Source: Eutrophocola sp964503965 (GTDB lineage Bacteria; Pseudomonadota; Gammaproteobacteria; Pseudomonadales; Pseudohongiellaceae). Taken from it: DNA of 64,000 bases. A program made the position numbers and the translations under genes. Below, one piece after another: positions 8,664 through 17,472 of the stretch. The notes beneath the pieces were generated by a model, which was given only the letters and a program-made list of their open reading frames with translations, was not told the origin of the DNA and searched no databases. The stretch is taken from NCBI GenBank assembly GCA_964503965.1, contig CAZDCK010000002.1, positions 106,165 to 170,164 of the forward strand, given 5' to 3'. Each line of letters starts with the position of its first letter. Position 1 is the stretch's first letter.

Positions 8664-9263
8664 CTAAATAGCACCGAGTTTTTGTAATTCCTGTTGAATC
8701 ACCCGAGCCATTTCACTGTACCCGGTTGCATTCGGATGCACAGCATCCGACTTCATGGACGGACTCGAAAGCACATCCGAAATGAGATCGGGGATGAAGG
8801 CAACACCGGTAGCTTCAGCCACCTCCGCATAGACAGCTTCACTGCTGAGGAAGATACCGGGAGCCGGGACACCCAGCATCAATACCTCTATCCCTCTGTC
8901 CTTGGCCATGGTTATCATGGCCACCAGGTTATTTTCCAACTGGGTTACCGGCTTTTTCCGTAACAGGTCATTGCCGCCGTGGCACAGAATCAACAGTTCC
9001 GGATTATGCCTGTCCAGAAGCCCAGCAAGGCGCTGGCGTCCTTCGTTGCTCTCTTCCCCGGAAATACCGGCATTGATTACCTGACGACTGATGAGACTGG
9101 ACAACTGCGCCGGGTAACTGTTCCCGGCACTGGCTCCATAACCAGCTGTGAGACTATCGCCAAAGGCAAGTACTGTTGCATTACTGTCCAGTGGTGTGAG
9201 GGCGGCATCTTCGCCGCACCCGGTTGTAATCAGGAATAAAACTATTAACAGGCATTTTTTCAT
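8664..9263 (-). CDS. SGNH/GDSL esterase lipoprotein (TesA-like)
   Basis: 199 residues. The N-terminus has a hydrophobic stretch ending LITTGC, a likely lipobox with Cys16, so the enzyme is probably lipid-anchored in the periplasm. Block I is AFGDSLTAGYG (Ser37), the Gly block is INAGISGEES, block III is HGGNDLL, and block V is DAVHPN (catalytic Asp and His). These are the arylesterase/acyl-CoA thioesterase I features of TesA. It usually hydrolyses acyl esters, lysophospholipids or thioesters. Its ATG overlaps the stop of the upstream DUF2452-like gene by 4 bases, so the two are probably translationally coupled. Confidence 0.88.
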   Translation of the reverse strand: MKKCLLIVLFLITTGCGEDAALTPLDSNATVLAFGDSLTAGYGASAGNSYPAQLSSLISRQVINAGISGEESNEGRQRLAGLLDRHNPELLILCHGGNDLLRKKPVTQLENNLVAMITMAKDRGIEVLMLGVPAPGIFLSSEAVYAEVAEATGVAFIPDLISDVLSSPSMKSDAVHPNATGYSEMARVIQQELQKLGAI

Positions 9264-9826
9264 GATTCTCCCCCATGAACCAGAAGCCCCCTGGCCTCGT
9301 CATAACTTAAACCACGAATACCAGCCATTTCCATCGATATCCCCAGGCTCTTACCAAGGATAAATGCCAGTAAACGGCTGTTGTAGCCCATGGACCCCTC
9401 AAATACCGGCAGGACATCCTCAACACATTTGGCATTTTCCAACGCTTCCTGAAGAATTTCCTGCTCCCGGGTGATCTCAGCCATAAATACCTTGTCATGT
9501 TCCATGGCAGGATCCAGTGCCATGGACCAGGTTCTGTCATCATGCAGTTCGCACTCTCCGATATACCGTCCCCGGTAAGGTGTGCACCATTCTTCAGGCC
9601 CCACCATCAGTAGCTTGTAACGACCCTCTGTCTGGTAAAGATAATAGGATTTACCGGCAACCGGGTTAAACCGTATGTCACTTTTGAGCACGAACATGGA
9701 GGTAAAGAGTTCCATTTCTACCTGATCAATTTTTTTGGGTGGGAGCAGCTTGTCCAGCCGATGGTTATCCAGGGTCTGGAGAATCGGGACAAGGCCTTTA
9801 CCTTGGGGATTGGGGTTCTCGGGCAT
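9260..9826 (-). CDS. DUF2452-like protein of unknown function
   Basis: 188 residues, no signal peptide or membrane segment. The start NPNPQGKGLVPILQ and the central FNPVAGKSYYLYQTEGRY, LLMVGPEEW and DDRTWSM resemble the DUF2452 family, which has no known function. The C-terminal 70 residues are predicted mostly helical. It overlaps the TesA-like esterase gene by ATGA and is the first gene of that pair. Nothing in the sequence points to catalysis. Confidence 0.65.
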   Translation of the reverse strand: MPENPNPQGKGLVPILQTLDNHRLDKLLPPKKIDQVEMELFTSMFVLKSDIRFNPVAGKSYYLYQTEGRYKLLMVGPEEWCTPYRGRYIGECELHDDRTWSMALDPAMEHDKVFMAEITREQEILQEALENAKCVEDVLPVFEGSMGYNSRLLAFILGKSLGISMEMAGIRGLSYDEARGLLVHGGES

Positions 9827-10089
9827 AGGGAAAGTATAGCGTAATAGTGTGTTTAAAATAGATGGGAAACAAGCAAGGAGATACAGGGATACAAACTGGT
9901 TTTCCAGGTGTAGGACCTTACCCGCGCAAGGTCTGGATCATTAATCTTTTATCCTTTATCTGGGGAAATTGTCGGAATGCAGGCTACTGCCTTGCATCCC
10001 TATATTCTTTTATCGTTATTCCCTTTATCGATCGTCTTTATTCCTATATCTTTCTGTTCGTAACAAACTCCTAACCAGATTACTTTTCT

Positions 10090-10986
10090 ATGGATCCCGC
10101 TGTTCTTTTCCAGACCACCATTATTCCTGCCGGCCTGTTCCTCGTCATGATGGGATTGGGACTTACCCTTTCCATTGATGACATTCTGCGCATTATCATC
10201 ATGCCCAAGGCCGTAATCACCGGGCTCATTGGGCAGCTGATCCTGCTGCCTCTGGTCGCTTTTGGCCTGGCCTTCCTGATGAACCCAGCGCCGGTCATTG
10301 CCATAGGACTCATTCTCCTGGCGGCGTGTCCAGGGGGGATCACCTCCAATGCCTATGTATTTGCGAGCCGCGGAGATATAGCCCTGTCTGTCACCCTGAC
10401 CACTGTGGCCAGCCTGTTTACCGTTTTCACCATGCCCCTGCTGGCCACCATGGCACTAACCCTCTTCGCTGAAGGCAGTGACACGGTTTCAGTCCCTGTA
10501 AGCAACATGATGCGCAGCCTTGCACAACTAACCATCCTGCCAATTGCACTGGGTATGGGCGTCCGTAAATTCAAACCGGCTTTTGCTGAAAAGATGGTTG
10601 AACCGGTGCGCAAGATGGCGATTGGAATACTGATCATGGTGATTATTACCAATACCTACTTCAGTATCGACACGCTCAAACAGTATATGCTGCAGGCCGG
10701 CGCTGCCGCCCTGATACTGAATATCACCTGTATGACGATGGGATATGGACTGGCCCGCCTGACACGTCTGAATACTGACCAGACCATCTCCATCACCTAC
10801 GAAGTCGGACTGCAGAACCTGTCGCTGGCCCTTGTCCTGGCCAATACGCTGCTGGGCGTGGCCGATTATGCGGCAGTGACCCTGATATATGGTTTCTTTA
10901 TGAAGTTTACGGCGCTGAGTTTTATGGCATATGCAAAGAAATTGAGGGGTAAGGAAGAAACCGCGGGAGAAGCCGCCTCGGTATAA
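10090..10986 (+). CDS. Bile acid:sodium symporter (BASS) family transporter
   Basis: 298 residues with about ten hydrophobic segments. MMGLGLTLSIDDI and LAACPGGITSNAYVFASRGD match the BASS core (sodium-site motifs in the first and second halves), and the second repeat has LTILPIALGMGVRKF and YEVGLQNLSLALVLA. Known BASS members carry bile acids, pyruvate or other organic anions with sodium; the substrate here is unknown. ATG 10090 has no clear Shine-Dalgarno. Both flanks (9,827-10,089 and 10,987-11,150) hold repeated TTTTATCC-like words, unlike the neighbouring intergenic spacers. Confidence 0.88.
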   Translation: MDPAVLFQTTIIPAGLFLVMMGLGLTLSIDDILRIIIMPKAVITGLIGQLILLPLVAFGLAFLMNPAPVIAIGLILLAACPGGITSNAYVFASRGDIALSVTLTTVASLFTVFTMPLLATMALTLFAEGSDTVSVPVSNMMRSLAQLTILPIALGMGVRKFKPAFAEKMVEPVRKMAIGILIMVIITNTYFSIDTLKQYMLQAGAAALILNITCMTMGYGLARLTRLNTDQTISITYEVGLQNLSLALVLANTLLGVADYAAVTLIYGFFMKFTALSFMAYAKKLRGKEETAGEAASV

Positions 10987-11071
10987 GGAAAAATATTGGG
11001 ATGAGGGGATGAGCAGTATGGTGACGCAAATATGGGAAAATGATGGTTAATGGTTCTGGTGACTTGACTGA

Positions 11072-11091
11072 ATCCGGTTCAAAAACCGGAT
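11072..11091. terminator. Hairpin between convergent BASS and purE genes
   Basis: ATCCGGTT, loop CAAA, AACCGGAT: a perfect 8-base stem between converging genes. It has no adjacent T run, so termination is only a suggestion. Confidence 0.45.
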
Positions 11092-11150
11092 CTGACAGTC
11101 CTGCCCGAACCGTCGTCTTTTTATCCCTATGAACTTTTATCCGTCGCCTT

Positions 11151-11654
11151 TTATTCCTGTAACCCCTCGTTCATCTTCCTGACTTTATCCTTCAAGGCTT
11201 CCTTGAACGCCGCCAGTTTTTCTGCCACGTCAGCATCAAAAGCCCCGATCATCTCCGCGGCGAGAATACCGGCATTTTTTGCCCCATTCAGCGCCATAGT
11301 GGCCACCGGAACACCATTGGGCATCTGCAGAATGGAGAGCACAGAGTCCCAGCCATCAATCGAGTTTGAAGACTTGATAGGTACTCCTATGACTGGCAGC
11401 GTCGTCAGCGACGCCACCATGCCCGGCAGGTGGGCAGCTCCGCCTGCACCGGCAATAATACAGCGCAACCCCCTCTCGGCCGCTGTCTTGCCATAATCAA
11501 CCATGGCTTCTGGAGTGCGATGTGCAGAAACCACGGAAATCTCGGTCTCAATACCAAATTCAGCCAATGCATCGGCAGCCTGTTTCATGACTTCAAGATC
11601 AGAGCTGCTACCCATGATGATCCCTACTTTGTGTGTACTGCCAGTTGTATTCAT
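11151..11654 (-). CDS. purE: 5-(carboxyamino)imidazole ribonucleotide mutase
   Basis: 167 residues, the length of class I PurE. It converts N5-CAIR to CAIR in purine synthesis. Visible: VGIIMGSSSDLEVM (phosphate-binding GSxSD), VVSAHRTPE (catalytic His) and IAGAGGAAHLPGM. Its start overlaps the purK stop... more exactly, purE comes first in transcription, and its stop is downstream of purK's start order: on the minus strand purK (11651-12793) is transcribed first and purE follows with a 4-base overlap. The gene order purK-purE and the tight overlap indicate one operon making the CAIR step. Confidence 0.96.
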   Translation of the reverse strand: MNTTGSTHKVGIIMGSSSDLEVMKQAADALAEFGIETEISVVSAHRTPEAMVDYGKTAAERGLRCIIAGAGGAAHLPGMVASLTTLPVIGVPIKSSNSIDGWDSVLSILQMPNGVPVATMALNGAKNAGILAAEMIGAFDADVAEKLAAFKEALKDKVRKMNEGLQE

Positions 11655-12793
11655 GCAATCACCCTGATTACCTTTTTTACCTGCTCAATTTTCTCACGCA
11701 GGCGATTTATATCTTCATCTATTATCGTCACATGGCCCATCTTGCGCTGGGGGCGTGTCTGTTTTTTTCCGTAGAGAAACAGGTTTGCTCCATCAATAGC
11801 CAGCAGGTCATCTAGCCCGTCATAGACTGCGGGACCGGAAAAGCCCGAAGCACCTAGCACATTTACCATCGCAGAGGGCATGATGATATCCGTTGCCCCT
11901 AGGGAAAGATTCAGAATGGCCCGTAGGTGCTGCTCATATTGCGAAGTGATATTTGCATTAATGGTCTGATGACCACTGTTATGGGGGCGCGGGGCCACTT
12001 CATTAACCAGTACCTGGCCATCCCTGGTTACAAACATCTCTACTGCCAGCAGCCCCACAATGCCAAGATTTTCCACCACTTGACGGGCAGTGGCTTCAGC
12101 ACTGGCTTCAATTTCCGCAGATACATCACTGGGTGCAATCAGGTAATCCACCAGGTTATGTTCCGGATGAAAAACACATTCCACAGCCGGGAATACGGCA
12201 ATCTCTCCCCGTACATTGCGGGCTGCAATGACGGAAATTTCCCGGTCAAAATCCACCAGCTTCTCAAGTAGCCCCGGAGCATCAAAGGCTTTCTCCAGGT
12301 CATCAGCACTATCAAGTCGCTGTACGCCTCCGCCATCATAACCACCGGTTCCCAGCTTGTTGAATACTGGCAGGAAGTCAAGATGATCCTTGACACTTTC
12401 CCGATCGTCTACGAGCACAAAATCTGCCGTAGGAATGTTGTGATCGCGGTAAAACTGTTTCTGAAGACGTTTGTCCCGAATGATTTCGATGACGGCAGGT
12501 TGGGGATATACCGTGAGGCCTTCTTCTTCCAGTTTTTTCAGGGCAGCAACATTCACATTCTCAATTTCGATCGTGAGTAGATCGACGGTTTTACCAAAGC
12601 GGTAAACCGTTTCGAAATCAGTAATGTCTCCCGGGACAAATCGGCTGGCAATTTCAGCGCAGGGGGCACCCTCATCCTTATCAAGGACAGAGGAATGGAG
12701 ATTGAAATTAGTACAGGCCTGGATCAGCATACGGCCCAATTGGCCGCCGCCCAGAATACCCAGACTGAAATCCTGTTGATAGAACGCTTTCAT
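11651..12793 (-). CDS. purK: 5-(carboxyamino)imidazole ribonucleotide synthase
   Basis: 380 residues, an ATP-grasp enzyme that makes N5-CAIR from AIR, bicarbonate and ATP, delivering the substrate of PurE. Visible: LGILGGGQLGRMLIQA (preATP-grasp fold), DKDEGAPCAEIA, the ATP-grasp lid around FNKLGTGGYDGGGVQ, and the metal/ATP site VLVNEVAPRPHNSGHQTI. It overlaps purE by 4 bases and comes first in the operon. No purine operator is evident in the upstream 96 bases. Confidence 0.96.
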   Translation of the reverse strand: MKAFYQQDFSLGILGGGQLGRMLIQACTNFNLHSSVLDKDEGAPCAEIASRFVPGDITDFETVYRFGKTVDLLTIEIENVNVAALKKLEEEGLTVYPQPAVIEIIRDKRLQKQFYRDHNIPTADFVLVDDRESVKDHLDFLPVFNKLGTGGYDGGGVQRLDSADDLEKAFDAPGLLEKLVDFDREISVIAARNVRGEIAVFPAVECVFHPEHNLVDYLIAPSDVSAEIEASAEATARQVVENLGIVGLLAVEMFVTRDGQVLVNEVAPRPHNSGHQTINANITSQYEQHLRAILNLSLGATDIIMPSAMVNVLGASGFSGPAVYDGLDDLLAIDGANLFLYGKKQTRPQRKMGHVTIIDEDINRLREKIEQVKKVIRVIA

Positions 12794-12866
12794 GTGCTCC
12801 CGAACGGGTGATTTCCTCAGGAAAGCGGCGCATCATACCATCACGGGAGAAGGATTAAAACAATAT

Positions 12867-12891
12867 AAAACCCTTGATTTCATTAAGGTTT
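12867..12891 (-). terminator. Weak terminator at the end of the malonate operon
   Basis: On the minus strand AAACCTT, a short loop, AAGGGTTTT and then TATATTGTTTT follow the stop of the beta-propeller gene; one base is bulged in the stem. It fits the 3' end of the madL-madM-matB operon. Confidence 0.4.
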
Positions 12892-13873
12892 ATTTATACT
12901 CCGATGTAAGTTCCAGTAGATCCAGACGAAACAGGTCCCGCTGTTCATTACTGAGCATAATGATGTTGTCACCATCCCAGACAACAGTTTCTACCTGGTC
13001 AAGGACATCCCCATCGAGCCAGAAGCGCTGAAAGGATGATGAAAGCCATTTATCCCCCGTTTCGGGGCGTTCGAACAACCATAAGGCTTCATAGGAAATG
13101 ACCGCTAAAGTCTGCCCATCGGGAGAAAGTTCCGCCCCGGTTACTGCCAGCATATCGGAATTACTATCTATCAGGGTTAAGAGGTTTATCTGATCCGTAT
13201 AGGCTGTGTCAAGGCGGTAAAGATTGGCTCCATGTTCCATGGAGAAACCACGTTTATTTCGATGCTTGGTGATCAGGTAGAGCTTACCGTCGGCATAAAA
13301 CAAGGCTTCACTATCATAGTGTCTTTCACTATCACCTGGATATTCTGTCTGCTCAGGATATGCAACCGGCATATGCTTGATGGCAGCTGACTGTGTCGAA
13401 GCCGTTGGGTCAATCTCACTAAGGGCATAAATTCCAAGATCTCTACGATTATTGAAATTGTTCCCCGTATCAGCCACATAGATGAAATTCTCATCTGAGG
13501 TCATAGATTCCCAGTCAATATTTTCCGCATATAGCACGCGAAAGCCCTGCCACTGCTTTTTGCCCTCTTCTTCATTCTCTCCATAAAATGAAAATCGGGA
13601 AAATGTTGGGATAATATTTTCACCCTGTCGGTTAATGGCAAAGATCCGTGCCTCATCACCACTATCATTAATAACCCAAAAGGTATCGGGATAGGATCGA
13701 CTCTTGACCATACCACTAACTTCACTAATGGGAGCCGCATGAATACGCGCAGCAACGGGTGGCTTCAATCCTTCATTGGGAGAATTGGAATAATTAAAGG
13801 CAAACATCGACCATCCGATCAATACTGCTGCGGACAGTATCATCACCTTCTTTAGTGAATATTTTTCAAGCAA
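12890..13873 (-). CDS. Membrane-anchored beta-propeller protein, phytase-like/SdiA-regulated-like
   Basis: 327 residues. Residues 8-28 form a hydrophobic anchor or signal (VMILSAAVLIGWSMFAF). The rest looks like a beta-propeller: DTFWVINDSGDEARIFAI, IDWESMTSDENFIYVADTG, GNNFNNRRDLGIYAL and YDSEALFYADGKLYLITK resemble 'esterase-like activity of phytase' and SdiA-regulated propellers. No catalytic set is obvious. It overlaps the acyl-CoA synthetase gene by 8 bases and is the last gene of the malonate operon, an unusual partner for MatB. Its role there is unknown. Confidence 0.7.
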   Translation of the reverse strand: MLEKYSLKKVMILSAAVLIGWSMFAFNYSNSPNEGLKPPVAARIHAAPISEVSGMVKSRSYPDTFWVINDSGDEARIFAINRQGENIIPTFSRFSFYGENEEEGKKQWQGFRVLYAENIDWESMTSDENFIYVADTGNNFNNRRDLGIYALSEIDPTASTQSAAIKHMPVAYPEQTEYPGDSERHYDSEALFYADGKLYLITKHRNKRGFSMEHGANLYRLDTAYTDQINLLTLIDSNSDMLAVTGAELSPDGQTLAVISYEALWLFERPETGDKWLSSSFQRFWLDGDVLDQVETVVWDGDNIIMLSNEQRDLFRLDLLELTSEYK

Positions 13874-15350
13874 TTTTTCTAAGCTCTGGTTTGGTCACCT
13901 TACCCATGGCGTTGCGCGGCAAAGATTCTAGAACATGGAGGTGTTTAGGAATTTTATAGGATGACATCCTATCCTGGCACCACGATTTGAGGGTCATTAA
14001 GTCCAGGCACTTACCGGGATTCAACACAACAAAGGCAGACACAGCTTCTCCCCATGTATCATCTTCAACCCCGATAACAGCAACTTCAGCAACCGCATCG
14101 TGAGTGAGCAGTGTACCTTCAATCTCCAGGGCTGATAACTTGTAACCACCTGACTTGATAATATCAATGGAGGACCTGCCCATGATCCGGTAATACCCGT
14201 CTTCAATTACTGCCACATCTCCGCTGCAGAACCAGTCATCCCGAAAACTTTCAACAGTCGCCTTCTCATTATTCCAGTACTCAAGAAAAACATTCTCACC
14301 CTTGATACGAATTTCACCAGGGGTGTTCTCTTCGGTCACCATCTGATCATTCTCGTCAAAGAGCCCGACAGTAACTCCCGGCAAGGGCTGGCCTACATGC
14401 CCGGCCCGGCGTTCTCCTTCATAGGGGTTGGAAATAGCCATTCCTATTTCCGTCATCCCGTATCGCTCCAGCAGCACCTGTCCTGTAAGTGCCTGCCAGT
14501 GGTTGAACAGTTTTACCGGGCAGGCGGCAGAACCGGAGATATTGAGTCTCATGGCCCCAAATCCTTCACAAATATCTTTTGCCTGTGTCTCATCAATGGA
14601 TTCCAGGTGCTGGATCAATTTGACGTAAACAGTAGGCACTGCCATAAACAGGTTAAAGCGGTGTAAGGCCACTCCCCCGGTTATGACCTGCATATCAAAT
14701 TTCTCAAAAAGGTGAACCGTTGCCCCTGCCCATAACCCGCAGCCAAGCACATTGATGATTCCGTGCACATGGTGCATGGGCAGAAAAAGCGGAATAACAT
14801 CAGCATCAGTCCAGTGCCAGGCATCAATCAGCGTGGTTATCTGCGCCACGATATTTCTGTGAGTCGTAACAACCCCTTTTGGTTTGTTGGTTGTACCACT
14901 GGTAAACAGCATCATGGCACGCCGATCAGGATCCAGGGACGGTAACTGGGCAGGTTTGTCAGCCAGCAGCTTTTCCGGACTGCTCAGAGTAATCCCTAAA
15001 CGATCTGCCAGTGCTACCAGAATTTCCCTCTTTTCTTCATGTACTAGAATACGATCTACACCAGCAGTGGTAAGCACATGCTCCAATTCCGCAGGCGCCG
15101 AAGCAATATTCAGGGGAACAGCTATTCCTCCTGCCCGCCATATGCCATGTATGGTTACTACATAATCAGGGCTTGCAGGCATAAAAAATGCCACCCGCTC
15201 CTCGTTCAGGTCAGCTTTACCTGCCAGCAGCCCCGAAGCCATACTTTCAATCCTGGCTCTTAGTTCGCTGTAGCTCACTTGCACGTCGCCTGCTATCAAG
15301 GCCGTATGATTGTTGTCTGCTGTAATGGCCGGAAAATTATTCATTATCAT
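13866..15350 (-). CDS. matB: Acyl-CoA synthetase, probable malonyl-CoA synthetase (MatB/ACSF3-like)
   Basis: 494 residues, ANL adenylating family: it activates an organic acid with ATP and joins it to CoA. Visible: P-loop LFTSGTTNKPKGVV (149-162), LPMHHVHGI, RYGMTEIGMAISNPYEGERR, VGQPLPGV, the hinge GRSSIDIIKSGGYKLSALEIE and the catalytic Lys in PRNAMGKVTK. The EGERR segment after the A5 motif resembles MatB and mitochondrial ACSF3, where Arg holds the free carboxylate of malonate. The two genes upstream encode MadM and MadL malonate carriers, which strongly supports malonate as the substrate. No malonyl-CoA decarboxylase is present nearby. Confidence 0.85.
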   Translation of the reverse strand: MIMNNFPAITADNNHTALIAGDVQVSYSELRARIESMASGLLAGKADLNEERVAFFMPASPDYVVTIHGIWRAGGIAVPLNIASAPAELEHVLTTAGVDRILVHEEKREILVALADRLGITLSSPEKLLADKPAQLPSLDPDRRAMMLFTSGTTNKPKGVVTTHRNIVAQITTLIDAWHWTDADVIPLFLPMHHVHGIINVLGCGLWAGATVHLFEKFDMQVITGGVALHRFNLFMAVPTVYVKLIQHLESIDETQAKDICEGFGAMRLNISGSAACPVKLFNHWQALTGQVLLERYGMTEIGMAISNPYEGERRAGHVGQPLPGVTVGLFDENDQMVTEENTPGEIRIKGENVFLEYWNNEKATVESFRDDWFCSGDVAVIEDGYYRIMGRSSIDIIKSGGYKLSALEIEGTLLTHDAVAEVAVIGVEDDTWGEAVSAFVVLNPGKCLDLMTLKSWCQDRMSSYKIPKHLHVLESLPRNAMGKVTKPELRKIA

Positions 15351-15400
15351 GTTGTATTACGAAAATGATCAAAAGGGTCAGAAAATACGATTACGAAAAC

Positions 15401-16159
15401 CTAGAAGAATGCCTGCACTGCGAAATAAAGTATGGACGGGGCCAGCAGGCAACCTACCCCGGTATAGAACGTAGCGGTCATGGCACCATAAGGAACCAGT
15501 TTCGGATCCGTAGCAGCCAAACCCGCAGCAACACCACTGGTCGTACCCATCAGCCCACCAAACACCATGGCAGACTGGGGATTATTCAGTCCTATGGCAC
15601 TGGCCACCATGGGAGTACCGATCATCACCAGAATAGATTTTACCAGGCCCGCCGCAACACTCAGGGTAATCACTGCATCACTTGCGCCAATGGCATCACC
15701 AGTAACAGGTCCAACGATATAGGTGACTGCCCCGGCACCAATTGTGGTAATGGCGACAGGATCGGTATAACCGAACAGGACAGCCACCGCCGCGCCCACG
15801 ATAAAGGAGACCACAACACCGGTAATAATGGAGAATATGCCGGCGAAACCGGCTTTTTTGAGCTCATCCAGATGAACACCGAATGCAGTGGCCACGATGG
15901 CAAAATCACGCAACATGCCACCACCCATCAAACCAATACCGCCCAGAAAGGTAATATCAGCAACTCCTCTGCTACCTCCCGTGGTCTCACCTCCCCACCA
16001 GGCGGCGAGCAAGCCGATGGCTATCGCAATAGCTGATCCGTGTATCCGCCCGGCAGTGAGCTTCTCAGCCAGCACATATGACAGCCACAACACCACGCCT
16101 ACCACGGCAAAGGCTACAACCAGGTTGTTTCGCAGGAAAACTGTTTCGATGACATCCAT
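15401..16159 (-). CDS. madM: Malonate transporter subunit MadM
   Basis: 252 residues with about eight to nine hydrophobic segments, close to the 254 residues of known MadM. MadM and MadL together form a sodium-dependent malonate importer. Typical stretches are FLGGIGLMGGGMLRDFAIVA, VGPVTGDAIGASDAVI and FGGLMGTTSGVAAGLAATD. It begins 3 bases after the madL stop and lies 50 bases before the MatB-like synthetase, so import and CoA activation of malonate are coupled in one operon. Confidence 0.92.
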   Translation of the reverse strand: MDVIETVFLRNNLVVAFAVVGVVLWLSYVLAEKLTAGRIHGSAIAIAIGLLAAWWGGETTGGSRGVADITFLGGIGLMGGGMLRDFAIVATAFGVHLDELKKAGFAGIFSIITGVVVSFIVGAAVAVLFGYTDPVAITTIGAGAVTYIVGPVTGDAIGASDAVITLSVAAGLVKSILVMIGTPMVASAIGLNNPQSAMVFGGLMGTTSGVAAGLAATDPKLVPYGAMTATFYTGVGCLLAPSILYFAVQAFF

Positions 16160-16162
16160 GTG

Positions 16163-16522
16163 TCAATCCTGCCTGTTTTGGGGAGTAAGTACAGGTACCA
16201 GGGCAAAGCTCACTACAACCGCGGCGATGCCTGCCGTCAGTGCAAGGAATCCACCCTCAACAGCCGCAGCCACATTCTGCCTCGCCGCCATGGCGACAAC
16301 TATGGGGATGTACATCCCACTCCAGAAGCGGATGCCATCACCGGAGACTCCTGTGGTCAATGATTTGAAAGTGTCAGAATTACTAACGAGAACCAGGAAA
16401 AGCATGGCAATACCCACACCGCCGACATTCGCCTCTACACCGAGCATTACACCCAGTGCTTCACCCAGCAACATGCCCACCACCAGGCAGACTGACAGCA
16501 GTGCCACACCATAAATAATCAT
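16163..16522 (-). CDS. madL: Malonate transporter subunit MadL
   Basis: 119 residues, four hydrophobic segments, matching the small MadL subunit (about 120-130 residues). Typical words are GMLLGEALGVMLGVEANVGG and GDGIRFWSGMYIPIVVAMAA. It is the first gene of the malonate operon and is separated from the cytochrome gene at 16,610 by 87 bases. Confidence 0.9.
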   Translation of the reverse strand: MIIYGVALLSVCLVVGMLLGEALGVMLGVEANVGGVGIAMLFLVLVSNSDTFKSLTTGVSGDGIRFWSGMYIPIVVAMAARQNVAAAVEGGFLALTAGIAAVVVSFALVPVLTPQNRQD

Positions 16523-16609
16523 TGTGAATTCCCCGGTTTGTTTGAAAGTGATGATATGCCGGGGTCAGAGAGAGTGCAATTTGCGCTTTAAGAAGGCTTT
16601 TGTTTACAC

Positions 16610-17353
16610 CTACAAGCCCATATAGCGTCTGTAAATGGTGACCGCCAGTGCCTTGATGCTGGCAGCACTCAAACGGGTGCTCCAGGCAGGGCAGCTTTCT
16701 GTCCGGCCATTAGCAATGACATCCAGTATCTGCGCTCTCTCTTCACCGAACAGCCAGATATTATCAGTGAGATCAGGTCCACCAAAGGCCTTGTAACCTT
16801 CACCGTTTTCTCCATGACACTCGGCACACAGGGTTATCAGGTTATTCACGCCTTCAACAGCACCGGCATCATGAGGTTTTCCGGACAGGGCCAGCACATA
16901 ATCCACCAGACCATTGAGTTGCGTGTCTGTCAAACCCAGTTGTGTATAACCTGGCATTTGTGAAAACCGGGTATCGGGACAGCCGCCATAGCGCTTGATC
17001 TCATCCGGACAATCGGCATTTCGTACACCATATAGAATGGTCTGCATGATTTCGAAGACTGCTTCCGAACTGGTCATTTCGTAACCGGTTACACCCCATA
17101 TCCAGTCAAAATCCACCAGGTTGGGCACACCGATCTGTCCTGCCAGGTCAGCTCCGTGGCATGACGAGCAATGCTCACTGACAGCCTGGTCAGCCAGCAT
17201 CGTCATATGGTTTTGTAATTCTGTATCCGCCTCAATGGCTTCAGGGGATGCCAGGACCAGTCTTTCATCCAAAGGGGATTTTGCTATCACCTGGGTACTG
17301 CCTGCCAGGGCGACTATGACCATAACCGGTAGAAGAGATTTGCTGATGTGCAT
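16610..17353 (-). CDS. Periplasmic dihaem cytochrome c (CcoP-like)
   Basis: 247 residues from the chosen ATG at 17353, which has CAGGAGT 7 bases upstream and begins a signal peptide ending VIAKS; an ATG 63 bases further up lacks both. Haem sites are CSSCHG (62-67) and CAECHG (176-181). The halves carry GVPNLVDFDWIWG and GGPDLTDNIWLFG, the pattern of the two haem domains of the cbb3-oxidase subunit CcoP. Met ligands sit in SQMPGY; the second domain has CPAW where MPAW is usual, so its sixth ligand is uncertain. No other cbb3 gene is near, so it is probably a stand-alone electron carrier. Confidence 0.88.
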   Translation of the reverse strand: MHISKSLLPVMVIVALAGSTQVIAKSPLDERLVLASPEAIEADTELQNHMTMLADQAVSEHCSSCHGADLAGQIGVPNLVDFDWIWGVTGYEMTSSEAVFEIMQTILYGVRNADCPDEIKRYGGCPDTRFSQMPGYTQLGLTDTQLNGLVDYVLALSGKPHDAGAVEGVNNLITLCAECHGENGEGYKAFGGPDLTDNIWLFGEERAQILDVIANGRTESCPAWSTRLSAASIKALAVTIYRRYMGL

Positions 17354-17472
17354 GATTAGACTCCTGAATACTGACCTGCCATGGATGGAATCAGTACAGG
17401 AGGCAATGTAATTCAATACACCCTTTTCAGAAAGAACAATTTCAGACGCCCTTGACGAACGTCAAAAGAGAA

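Noticed and set aside
15365..16036. 223-codon plus-strand frame
   Set aside because: It lies opposite the madM gene, is rich in Gly, His, Arg and Thr and has no domain; a shadow of the real gene.
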